NCBI GenBank assembly: GCA_018812925.1
Contig: JAHJCU010000003.1
Coordinates: 1 to 64,000 of the forward strand
From: Candidatus Omnitrophota bacterium
GTDB lineage: Bacteria; CAIJMQ01
Direction of reading: 5' to 3'
Length of the DNA stretch: 64,000 nt
This document shows, one piece after another, positions 40,123 to 47,938 of this stretch (positions are counted from its first letter, which is position 1; each line of letters opens with the position of its first letter). Position numbers and translations under genes: made by a program. A model generated the notes under the pieces. That model was not told the DNA's origin and did not search any database. It saw nothing but the letters and a program-made list of their open reading frames with translations.

Positions 40123-40641
40123 ATGGCAAAAATAATTGCTTTTAAGAAATGGCACATATCTCTAGATGACAACAAGGGAGTCACTTTGGACCTTCCCTAT
40201 CCTGAAAAATTTGAAAATAACGAAGAAAAAGAAAAGTACGAAAAGGCAAAAAATATGGAAGCCCCTACACTCCTCATAGAGAATAAATTTCTATTTGGAG
40301 AATGGCTATTTGAATTAAATAACTATGAAAGAACACTGGATGATGAAAAGATTAAATTAATACTGTTGGAAGCCATAGATAAAGAAAGAAAAAAATTTGA
40401 ACGATTAAAGAAAAAATTCTCAACTCAATATTCTACCGATGAGATTAAAAGAAAAAGTATCCCTGAAGAAGTTCGCATCTTTGTATGGAGACGAGATGGT
40501 GGTCGCTGTGTAGAATGCAATAGCCAAGAAAATTTAGAGTTTGACCATATAATTCCTGTGAGCCAAGGAGGCTCTAGCACTGCCAGAAATATTCAACTGT
40601 TATGTGAAAAATGTAATCGACAAAAAAGCAATAAAATATAA
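40123..40641 (+). CDS. Cassette 3 gene b: HNH endonuclease
   Basis: RRDGGRCVECNSQENLEFDHIIPVSQGGSSTARNIQLLCEKCNRQKSNKI. Confidence 0.93.
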   Translation: MAKIIAFKKWHISLDDNKGVTLDLPYPEKFENNEEKEKYEKAKNMEAPTLLIENKFLFGEWLFELNNYERTLDDEKIKLILLEAIDKERKKFERLKKKFSTQYSTDEIKRKSIPEEVRIFVWRRDGGRCVECNSQENLEFDHIIPVSQGGSSTARNIQLLCEKCNRQKSNKI

Positions 40642-40651
40642 AGAGGATTTT

Positions 40652-40789
40652 ATGAAATGCTCAATATGTGGCGAAGAACAAGTATCTACTTGCGAAAGAC
40701 CTATTACTCTTGGTGGTCTAGGAGAAGCAAAAACTCAACCAATTTGTGATGATTGTTATGCTAAAATGTTAGAAAATGAGGAGGGATAA
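40652..40789 (+). CDS. Cassette 3 gene c: 45-aa zinc-ribbon-like protein
   Basis: MKCSICGEEQVSTCERPITLGGLGEAKTQPICDDCYAKMLENEEG; CxxC...CxxC; gaggat upstream. Confidence 0.7.
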   Translation: MKCSICGEEQVSTCERPITLGGLGEAKTQPICDDCYAKMLENEEG

Positions 40790-40791
40790 CA

Positions 40792-41220
40792 ATGTTCAAA
40801 GATTATTCTTTTGAAATTGAACAGATTAAGGAATCGCTTTCTTCTATAAAAGATAAGATCGATAAAATAGAAAAACTTATAGTAGGCACATCAGATGATA
40901 TTAATTTTGTGAAAAGTCATTTTGGATTAGAGCATAATTTTAGAAAAGGAAAACGAACAAAATATGATATAACACGGTTAATCCATTGGATTTTACTAAA
41001 GAATAAAGACATAAAAGATGAACAAGTATTTAATCAAATAATTGATTTTATAGCTACAATGGATGATAAAAAATTCAACTTCACACTCCATAATGATGAT
41101 AAAAATAAAAAAGCTAAAGAAGAATATAATATATGGAGAGATGAAATTAAGAATGAATGGTTGGAAGAGATTAAATGGGTAAGAGAAGAAATTGAGGCAG
41201 ATAAAGTGGGAAATAAATAA
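40792..41220 (+). CDS. Cassette 3 gene d: hypothetical protein with N-terminal coiled coil
   Basis: EIEQIKESLSSIKDKIDKIEKLI heptad-like; starts 3 nt after gene c. Confidence 0.7.
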   Translation: MFKDYSFEIEQIKESLSSIKDKIDKIEKLIVGTSDDINFVKSHFGLEHNFRKGKRTKYDITRLIHWILLKNKDIKDEQVFNQIIDFIATMDDKKFNFTLHNDDKNKKAKEEYNIWRDEIKNEWLEEIKWVREEIEADKVGNK

Positions 41221-41223
41221 AAT

Positions 41224-41303
41224 TTATAACAACTCAATCCAGCGGATAATCCTCGCCGCTTCTTCAGCTGGAGGCTCGGTTTGCCGCTCATTTTATGTTA
41301 AAT
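41224..41303 (+). repeat. attC-like site 3
   Basis: TTATAACAACTCAATCCAGCGGATAATCCTCGCCGCTT...GCCGCTCATTTTATGTTAAAT; strongly similar to attC 2. Confidence 0.82.
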
Positions 41304-41889
41304 GAAAAATAAAAATGACAATAATCTGGAGGACCAAATGCCTAACAAGACAAAAAATTTGATATATCAAGCTTTACCCGCTTTGATTAATGGCGCAGAA
41401 TCAATTTCATGGAATAGGTTTAATAATTTTCTCCTATTCAATTCCATTCTAATATTAGCATGGGCAACTATTTATGCGAATATCAATGAAGAAATCACTA
41501 CCAACCACTCTTTTTTATTAGGCGGTATTTGTATATTAGGTCTCGCCATAAGCTTCATTTGGTGTGCATTAGGTTTCCGGGGCAGAAGTAACGTTGACTT
41601 ATTTCTTAAAATAGGGAAAGCTATTGAGTCGAATTATCCAGAGGGTCATAAACCAATCACGGAGGCGGCAAAATTGAGAGATACGCAGCCTTTCTCATGG
41701 AGCGGATCAACTTATATACTCACTATAACCCCTCTCTTAATAGCATTGCTCTATACATTATTTTTGTGGTTCTCAATTCCAAAATTAATAATCAAAACAA
41801 TTTTTTTAACAGTATCAATTATACTCATTATTGTTTTTATTTGTCTTACACTGGGATATATCAAGAGAAGGCATTCGAAGAAGTGTTGA
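41302..41889 (+). CDS. Cassette 4: multi-TM hypothetical membrane protein
   Basis: ATG in or near the attC junction; TM segments; FRGRSNVDLFLKIGKAIES, FSWSGSTYILTITPLLIALLY. Confidence 0.7.
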   Translation: MKNKNDNNLEDQMPNKTKNLIYQALPALINGAESISWNRFNNFLLFNSILILAWATIYANINEEITTNHSFLLGGICILGLAISFIWCALGFRGRSNVDLFLKIGKAIESNYPEGHKPITEAAKLRDTQPFSWSGSTYILTITPLLIALLYTLFLWFSIPKLIIKTIFLTVSIILIIVFICLTLGYIKRRHSKKC

Positions 41890-41942
41890 AAATTGTCCCT
41901 GAAGACGGTCCGAGTAAATATTATTTGGAGAAAAGCAAATAA
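41880..41942 (+). pseudogene. Remnant of a CHASE2-cyclase-like 3' end
   Basis: Frame of ORF 41697-41942: AFEEVLKIVPEDGPSKYYLEKSK vs EFSQVLQIVPEDGPSKYYLEKCRQIK at the end of 35967-38189. Confidence 0.75.
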
Positions 41943-41968
41943 AATTCAAAAGTCAAAATGCAAAATGC

Positions 41969-42030
41969 CCTTAGAGATTGAAAACAATCTCAAGGACTTT
42001 AGTCCCGGAAATTCTCTGAATTTCTCGGGG
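41969..42030. repeat. Double stem-loop in the non-coding gap
   Basis: CCTTaGAGATTG-aaaa-CAATCTCAAGG (41969-41995) and CCCGgAAATTC-tct-GAATTTctCGGG (42004-42029). Confidence 0.55.
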
Positions 42031-42113
42031 CAAAATTACAAAGCAAAATTCAAAATCTCAAAAGATTATAAAAAAATTTATATTTAATGTTTGATTTAAG
42101 AGCTAGAACTTCT

Positions 42114-42178
42114 TTGACGCATATAAAATTATCTGCTACCATGAACTAATTAAGACTAACTGTTCAATGATGTATGTT
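42114..42178 (+). promoter_or_regulatory. Promoter plus 52-bp attI-like block, copy 2
   Basis: TTGACG(42114-42119)-N17-TACCAT(42137-42142), extended TGc; block 42127-42178 is 47/52 identical to 38212-38263; ends at junction GTTATAT. Confidence 0.6.
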
Positions 42179-42180
42179 AT

Positions 42181-42576
42181 ATGAATAAAAAGATTAAAAA
42201 TAAATTAATAAATTTACCCATAGCATTGTTATTACTGCTTGGCGGAATTTTGACATTTATAATCACCCAGCAAGGGATAGATGATTTATTCTCTACGATT
42301 ATTTATATAGCTTTTGGCATCCTTTTTGTTCTATCTAGCATAACTTTGGTAGGATCAATTTCAAAACGCAGTTATTTATTAACAATCACAACGTGTTCTT
42401 TATATATGCTGTTTTTTTTAGGGATCACTACTTATATTTTAAAAACAGATAAAACAGGACAAGGCCTAGTAGGTTTAATGTTTCTTGTGCCTCAGGCAGC
42501 CATAAGTTTATTAGCAGTTCTTTTTTCAATTTTTAGATTGAAAAATATAAATCATATAACAAGTCAATCCAGCTGA
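42181..42576 (+). CDS. Cassette 5: multi-TM hypothetical protein (stop codon inside attC)
   Basis: ORF start overlaps the junction GTTATAT; ends ...NHITSQSS* within attC 4. Confidence 0.7.
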   Translation: MNKKIKNKLINLPIALLLLLGGILTFIITQQGIDDLFSTIIYIAFGILFVLSSITLVGSISKRSYLLTITTCSLYMLFFLGITTYILKTDKTGQGLVGLMFLVPQAAISLLAVLFSIFRLKNINHITSQSS

Positions 42577-42626
42577 CCCTTCACGCCGCTTGCAGCGTGA
42601 AGGGTCAGCTGATTTTTGTATTAGTT
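42554..42626 (+). repeat. attC-like site 4
   Basis: ATATAACAAGTCAATCC + perfect 16-bp stem AGCTGACCCTTCACGC(42571-42586)/GCGTGAAGGGTCAGCT(42595-42610) + GATTTTTGTATTAGTT. Confidence 0.78.
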
Positions 42627-42642
42627 TGAAAGGAGAAACAAG

Positions 42643-43122
42643 ATGAAGAAGATTCTGTCTATGATTTTCCTTGCTCTATTGTGTGGAGTATGCGGGAATA
42701 CATCGGTTCAGCAAGTGAATACTATTGACCAAAACGTTACGATTGAATTGTCGGTCAGAATGGAAGTCAATGGTAATATTGAGGATTCACATAATACCCA
42801 ATTCATCATAACAAAAGGAAGTGCGATTCCTGCTAGTTTGACCCTCAAATCAGACAGTAATGTCACTGTGACTTTTACAGACTTTCGTCTTGAAGACGAG
42901 AAGGTTCTATTTGGCGCATGGGGGTTTGATGGGTTCGCTAACCTGTCATCCAAGAGCGGAACAAAGGGTACTGCCTGGCCTTATAACGCTCAGCAATCAG
43001 GCGGTTTCTCTATTCCCGTTGATGGAAGCAAGGAACTGGATAAATTGCTGACTTGGTACGAGACGGAGATCAACGACGAACTGATGAAAGCCTATGTGAC
43101 CATGAATATGAGGACAAACTAA
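42643..43122 (+). CDS. Cassette 6: secreted hypothetical protein
   Basis: RBS aaaggaga; MKKILSMIFLALLCGVCG N-terminal signal. Confidence 0.75.
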   Translation: MKKILSMIFLALLCGVCGNTSVQQVNTIDQNVTIELSVRMEVNGNIEDSHNTQFIITKGSAIPASLTLKSDSNVTVTFTDFRLEDEKVLFGAWGFDGFANLSSKSGTKGTAWPYNAQQSGGFSIPVDGSKELDKLLTWYETEINDELMKAYVTMNMRTN

Positions 43123-43188
43123 CAACCGCCTGCAACATATTTGCTGAAAGCTGCGCTTTCAGCAAAATGCTGAGGCGAAACATTATAG
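43117..43188 (+). repeat. attC-like site 5 (array end)
   Basis: AACTAACAACCGCCTGCAACA...TGCTGAGGCGAAACATTATAG; inner 12-bp stem TTTGCTGAAAGC/GCTTTCAGCAAA. Confidence 0.8.
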
Positions 43189-43332
43189 GAAAAAGTTTGA
43201 GAGTAGATTCCATTAAAACCCCGAAAACTCATCTTTCGTTTGTAACGGGGCAAGCAAGGATTGGAACTGTTACCTTCTCTTCATATACATAGCAAGAGAC
43301 TTTACTATTTTCCCGATAATAGTTTCACTTAA

Positions 43333-43362
43333 TTGACACCCTGTATAAGACTAACTTAAAAT
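43333..43362 (+). promoter_or_regulatory. Candidate sigma70-type promoter upstream of the histidine kinase
   Basis: TTGACA-N18-TAAAAT. Confidence 0.45.
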
Positions 43363-43425
43363 ATCTTTTGTTTTGAATTTGCTGTTTTTTACAATGGTTT
43401 AAATTTTGTAGTATGAGAAGAAAAA

Positions 43426-44643
43426 ATGTTTAGAGAAAGAAAGTCATCATTAACGAAAGAACTTGCTACTCTGCACCGAGTTTCAAAATTCATCGATTCA
43501 ATAACCGACCTGAAAGAACTACTTAAACTGATTATGGAGGAAAGCAAGAATGTTGTAAATGCAGAAGCAAGTTCTCTTCTTTTATACGATAGAGAAAAAG
43601 ATGAATTGTATTTTGAAGTTGCGTTGGGCAAGAAAGGGGGCAAGGTAAAAGAAATTCGGCTTAAAACAGGTGAAGGCGTTGCAGGAACTGTTGCTAAAAA
43701 GAAAAAATCCATAAATATAGGTAATGTCGAAAAAAATAATATGTGGGATAGCAGCGCTGATAAAACATCAGGGTTTAAAACGCGTTCGCTGCTTGCTGTT
43801 CCAATGTTCAGAAAAAATGAACTTGTAGGTGTGATAGAGGTTCTGAATAAAAAAGGTTCTAAAAATTTTTCTAATGAAGATGTTCGCATTATGGAGATAT
43901 TGGCTGAACAAGCAGCTTTATGCATTGAGAATGCCAGATTATATGAAGAGAGTTTAAGAGCGGCGCGGATGGCGGCCATCGGACAAACAATGGCGGAATT
44001 ATCGCATTACATAAAAAATGTTTTGGCGGGTTTCGAAGGAGCCGGCTATCTTCTTGAATCGGGGTTGCAAAAAGAAAACCGTGAAATGATAGAACAAGGA
44101 TGGTCTTTTTTGAAGAAAAGTCAGGAAAAAATATCCACTCTTGTTATGAATATGTTGAGTTATTCCAAAGAGAAAAAGCTTTCTTTTAATTTATATGATA
44201 TTAATAAAGTTATATCGGATGTGGTGTCGTTGATGGCGCCGCGGTTAAAAGAAAAATCCATAACTATCGAGAAAAATTTAGATAAGAATATAAAAGAAAT
44301 AGTAATTGACTCCGACGGGATTTACAACTGTGTTCTTAACCTGATATCTAATGCGATGGAAGCTATGGAAAGTGAAAATGGTAAAATAACGGTAAGCACG
44401 CTGAATGATGAAAAGAATAAACAGGTTAAAATAGAAATCAAAGATAATGGGAACGGTATCCCCAAAGATAAAATTAATGATGTGTTTAGTCTTTTCTATT
44501 CATCAAAGAAAAAGGGTACGGGGCTGGGTTTAGCGGTAACGAAAAAAATAATCGACGAACATAAAGGGGAAATTTTAGTAGAGTCGAAAGAAGGAAAGGG
44601 AACAACGTTTACGATTGTTTTGTCTGCTGATACAAACAAATAA
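43426..44643 (+). CDS. GAF-domain sensor histidine kinase
   Basis: GAF (LIMEESKNVVNAEASSLLLYD...), LSHYIKNVLAGFEG H-box, NLISNAMEAM, DNGNGIPKDKI, GTGLGLAVTKKIIDEH. Confidence 0.93.
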   Translation: MFRERKSSLTKELATLHRVSKFIDSITDLKELLKLIMEESKNVVNAEASSLLLYDREKDELYFEVALGKKGGKVKEIRLKTGEGVAGTVAKKKKSINIGNVEKNNMWDSSADKTSGFKTRSLLAVPMFRKNELVGVIEVLNKKGSKNFSNEDVRIMEILAEQAALCIENARLYEESLRAARMAAIGQTMAELSHYIKNVLAGFEGAGYLLESGLQKENREMIEQGWSFLKKSQEKISTLVMNMLSYSKEKKLSFNLYDINKVISDVVSLMAPRLKEKSITIEKNLDKNIKEIVIDSDGIYNCVLNLISNAMEAMESENGKITVSTLNDEKNKQVKIEIKDNGNGIPKDKINDVFSLFYSSKKKGTGLGLAVTKKIIDEHKGEILVESKEGKGTTFTIVLSADTNK

Positions 44644-44660
44644 TAATTAGGAGTTTAATT

Positions 44661-45929
44661 ATGAAACAAACGTTAGTGGAGAAAATTTTATCAAGGAAAT
44701 GTAACAAAAAAATTACAGCCGGGGATATCGCAATTGTACCATTGGATTGGGTTATGGCACAGGACGGCACGGCACCGCTTGCAATTGATTCATGGAAAAA
44801 ATTAGGTTTACACAAAGTTGCTAAACCAAAAAATACTATTTTCTTCCTAGACCATTCTGCTCCAGCTCCAAGAAAAGAAATGGCCGGACATCATCAAGTA
44901 ATGAGAGAATTTGCCAAAGAACACGGAACCGTTATTTCAAATGTAGGAGACGGAATTTGTCATCAAATCTTACCTGAATCATATGTGGGGCCTGGCGATA
45001 TAGTAATCGGCGCGGATTCGCATACATGCACTCATGGAGCATTAGGCGCTTTTGCAACGGGTATGGGTTCAACGGATATTGCGGTAGGTATGGCGTTGGG
45101 AAAGATGTGGTTTAAAGTTCCCGCTACTATAAAGGTCGAGGTGACAGGTAAATTTCCTGAAGGCGTTACGGCAAAGGATTTGATTCTTAATGTTATCAGT
45201 ATTCTCTCCAGCGAAGGCGCTATTTATAAAGCATTGGAATTTACAGGAAAAACAATTTCTAATCTTCCGATAAATGAACGGCTGACAATATGCAATATGG
45301 CGGTTGAAGCGGGCGCAAAGGTTGGTGTTGTAGCTTCAGATGAAATCACAAAGGAATATCTTGCCAGTATGGGAAGAGAAAAACAGTATATAGAAATAAA
45401 AGCAGACGAAGATGCTTCGTATGAAAAGATTATATCTATTGATGCAGGTAAACTATCTCCCCAAATAGCGGCTCCTCACGGCGTAGATAATGTGAAAGAT
45501 GTAAAAGAACTAAGAGGGACAAAGGTAGACCAGGTTTTAATTGGCACTTGCACGAACGGAAGGCTGGAAGATTTTAGAGCTGTTTGTAAAATACTAAAGG
45601 GCAAAAAATGCGCCAAGAGTGTGCGGCTTGTTGTTGTCCCCGCTTCTAAAAAAATTTATGCGCAAGGGTTAAAAGAGGGTTTGTGGGAAATCATAGTTGA
45701 AGCAGGCGGTCTTATACTTCCGCCCGGATGCGGACCTTGCGTAGGAATACATCAGGGAATCTTAGCTGACGGAGAAGTTTGCTTATCAACGGCAAACAGA
45801 AACTTTCAGGGCAGGATGGGGAATCCTAATTCATATATTTACCTTGCTTCGCCCTTAACTGCTGCAGTTTCGGCTATAAAAGGTGAAATAACAGACCCGA
45901 GGGATTATTTCCCTCAAGATAAAAAATAA
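44661..45929 (+). CDS. 3-isopropylmalate dehydratase / homoaconitase large subunit family
   Basis: GADSHTCTHGALGAFATGMGSTDIA, IGTCTNGRLEDFRA, LPPGCGPCVGIHQGIL. Confidence 0.93.
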   Translation: MKQTLVEKILSRKCNKKITAGDIAIVPLDWVMAQDGTAPLAIDSWKKLGLHKVAKPKNTIFFLDHSAPAPRKEMAGHHQVMREFAKEHGTVISNVGDGICHQILPESYVGPGDIVIGADSHTCTHGALGAFATGMGSTDIAVGMALGKMWFKVPATIKVEVTGKFPEGVTAKDLILNVISILSSEGAIYKALEFTGKTISNLPINERLTICNMAVEAGAKVGVVASDEITKEYLASMGREKQYIEIKADEDASYEKIISIDAGKLSPQIAAPHGVDNVKDVKELRGTKVDQVLIGTCTNGRLEDFRAVCKILKGKKCAKSVRLVVVPASKKIYAQGLKEGLWEIIVEAGGLILPPGCGPCVGIHQGILADGEVCLSTANRNFQGRMGNPNSYIYLASPLTAAVSAIKGEITDPRDYFPQDKK

Positions 45930-46003
45930 AAGAGAATATAGACCTTAATTTGATTGGTGTGATAAAATATAAAGGCTTTAAAAAGGGGTCAAGACGAGAA
46001 AAT

Positions 46004-47893
46004 ATGAAGAAAATAGCTAATGAAAATTTTTTGGGGATAATATCAGCAGTGATAATATTATTTTCAGTGTTGTTATTCCCAACCATGGCATTTGCTCAAA
46101 CTGTCAAACCACTTGGCGCCATAGAAAGAATTCAAGCAGATTATAAAGCTCAGAAGATAACGATTGACGAATATATATTAAATAAAGCCTGGGCAATTTT
46201 TAAACCGGAGAAGTTATCGAAGACGGGATATGTTTTGACCCCAAGGGATGCAGAATTTAGAAAAAGCGGTACACCAATGATATTGGAGATAAAAAAGAAC
46301 TGGGAAAAATTAAGCCCGGAAACACAAACTATACTTGAATGTAATATTCTTTTCAGACCTAATGAGGTTTCTACATGCGAAGGAAATATTGACCCTTTGG
46401 CTACTAATCTTGATTCCGCAAATTTTAGAGTGCATTATACTACTGTTGGAGCTCACGCGGTTACAGCAGGATATGCGCAAAACATATCCGACTATTTTGA
46501 AGCTTCTTACACGGCTGAAGTGACAACTTTAGGTTATTCGGTGCCGCCAAGCGATATAGGAGCAGTCAACAATGGCGGAGACGCGAGATATGACGTCTAT
46601 ATTTTTGATTTAGGTAGCGGATTATACGGTTATACATGTCCCGAACAATATCCGACAACACCTTCTTACAGTTACATTGCGGTAAATACCGACTATAGCT
46701 GGGCACCAGTGAATGATGACCCTGTAAGTGATGCAGTCGGAGCGGCGAAGGTTACGGCAGCTCACGAATTATTCCATGCTATTCAATTCAACTATGATGT
46801 GACCGAAGACTTATGGTGGATGGAAACAACTGCAACGTATATGGAAGATGAGGTTTATCCGGGTGTAAACGATAATTATAACTACTTAGTATATTGGTTT
46901 GACAACTGCGATATATTGGGTTTGGAAGCATTGGTCGGACTACATGAATACGGAAACTTCATATTCGCTAAGCGTTTATCGGAAGAATTCACAGACGATA
47001 TAATCAAAGATATTTGGGAAGAATGCCAGACAACCGATGGACTTACGGCAATAGACAATGTTTTAACAGGAGAAGGTTCGACCCTTGTAGATGAATTTGG
47101 GAAATTTACAAGAGCCAATTTCTTTTTGGAAGATGACTATGTTGATGGAAATGCTTACAGGGCGGCAATAGGAGCAGCTACATTTGACGGAGTATGGGTT
47201 GAGTATGAATATAATGCAGCTACAGATGGGGCTCAGGTTACAATAGATAATAGTAATGTAAACTGGGATGCATGGATGGACAAATGGGGGACAGATTACA
47301 TTACTCTTACATTGTCCTCTACCTCTGCAACTTACACTATTGATTTTAATGGAATTGATATTACCACGAATTATTTAGTGAAATTAATAATGAAAAAAGG
47401 TGCCGTATTTAGTGAACAGATATTCTCTTTAGATGCTGCAAAAGACGGGCAAATAACTTTAACTTACGATACCTATACAAATGTAGTGCTTATGATAATG
47501 AATGCAGGAAATACAGATACAGCTGATCCCTCATGGATTGTAACGATTACGCGCGAAGTTTCTGATGACGACGATGCTTATGGCGAAGGCGAAGATTCTT
47601 TTGATAGCGGCGATGGATTTAATAGCGGCGATGGATTTGGTAGCGGTCGTGGTGAAGGTTGTTTCATAGCCACTGCTTGTTATGAAACACCGATGGCAGA
47701 TGAAGTTCAAACTTTAAGTGAGTTTAGAGATGAATGTTTACTTACTAATCCTGTTGGAAAATTTTTTGTGAATACTTACTATAAAATATCTCCGCCAATG
47801 GCTGACTTTATAAGCGAACATCCTATGTTGAAAAATATAGTAAGAGGGATATTGAAGCCTATAGTTTGGCTGGCAAAAGAATTCGAGAGTTAG
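46004..47893 (+). CDS. Secreted HExxH metalloprotease-like protein with CFI-box C-terminus
   Basis: [14 protein letters not shown]...[12 protein letters not shown]; C-term [52 protein letters not shown]. Confidence 0.85.
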   Translation: [629 protein letters not shown]

Positions 47894-47938
47894 TAAGCGA
47901 TATAATAAACAACAGTTATTATTAATCTCTTTTTGTAC

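Larger units (their letters stand above)
38262..43188 (+). mobile_element. Integron-type gene-cassette array without a visible integrase (In0/CALIN-like)
   Basis: Five same-orientation attC-like sites separating unrelated same-strand ORFs; cassettes about 38262-38853, 38854-39461, 39462-41297, 41298-~41889 (attC missing), 42177-42620, 42621-43182. Confidence 0.8.

Noticed and set aside
43053-43292. 79-aa ORF spanning attC 5
   Set aside because: Overlaps the end of the cassette-6 gene in another frame and runs through the attC stem; no coding evidence
43346-43356. taagactaact shared with the 52-bp block, possibly a third decayed copy
   Set aside because: Only 11 nt match and the following sequence diverges immediately; overlaps a plausible promoter spacer
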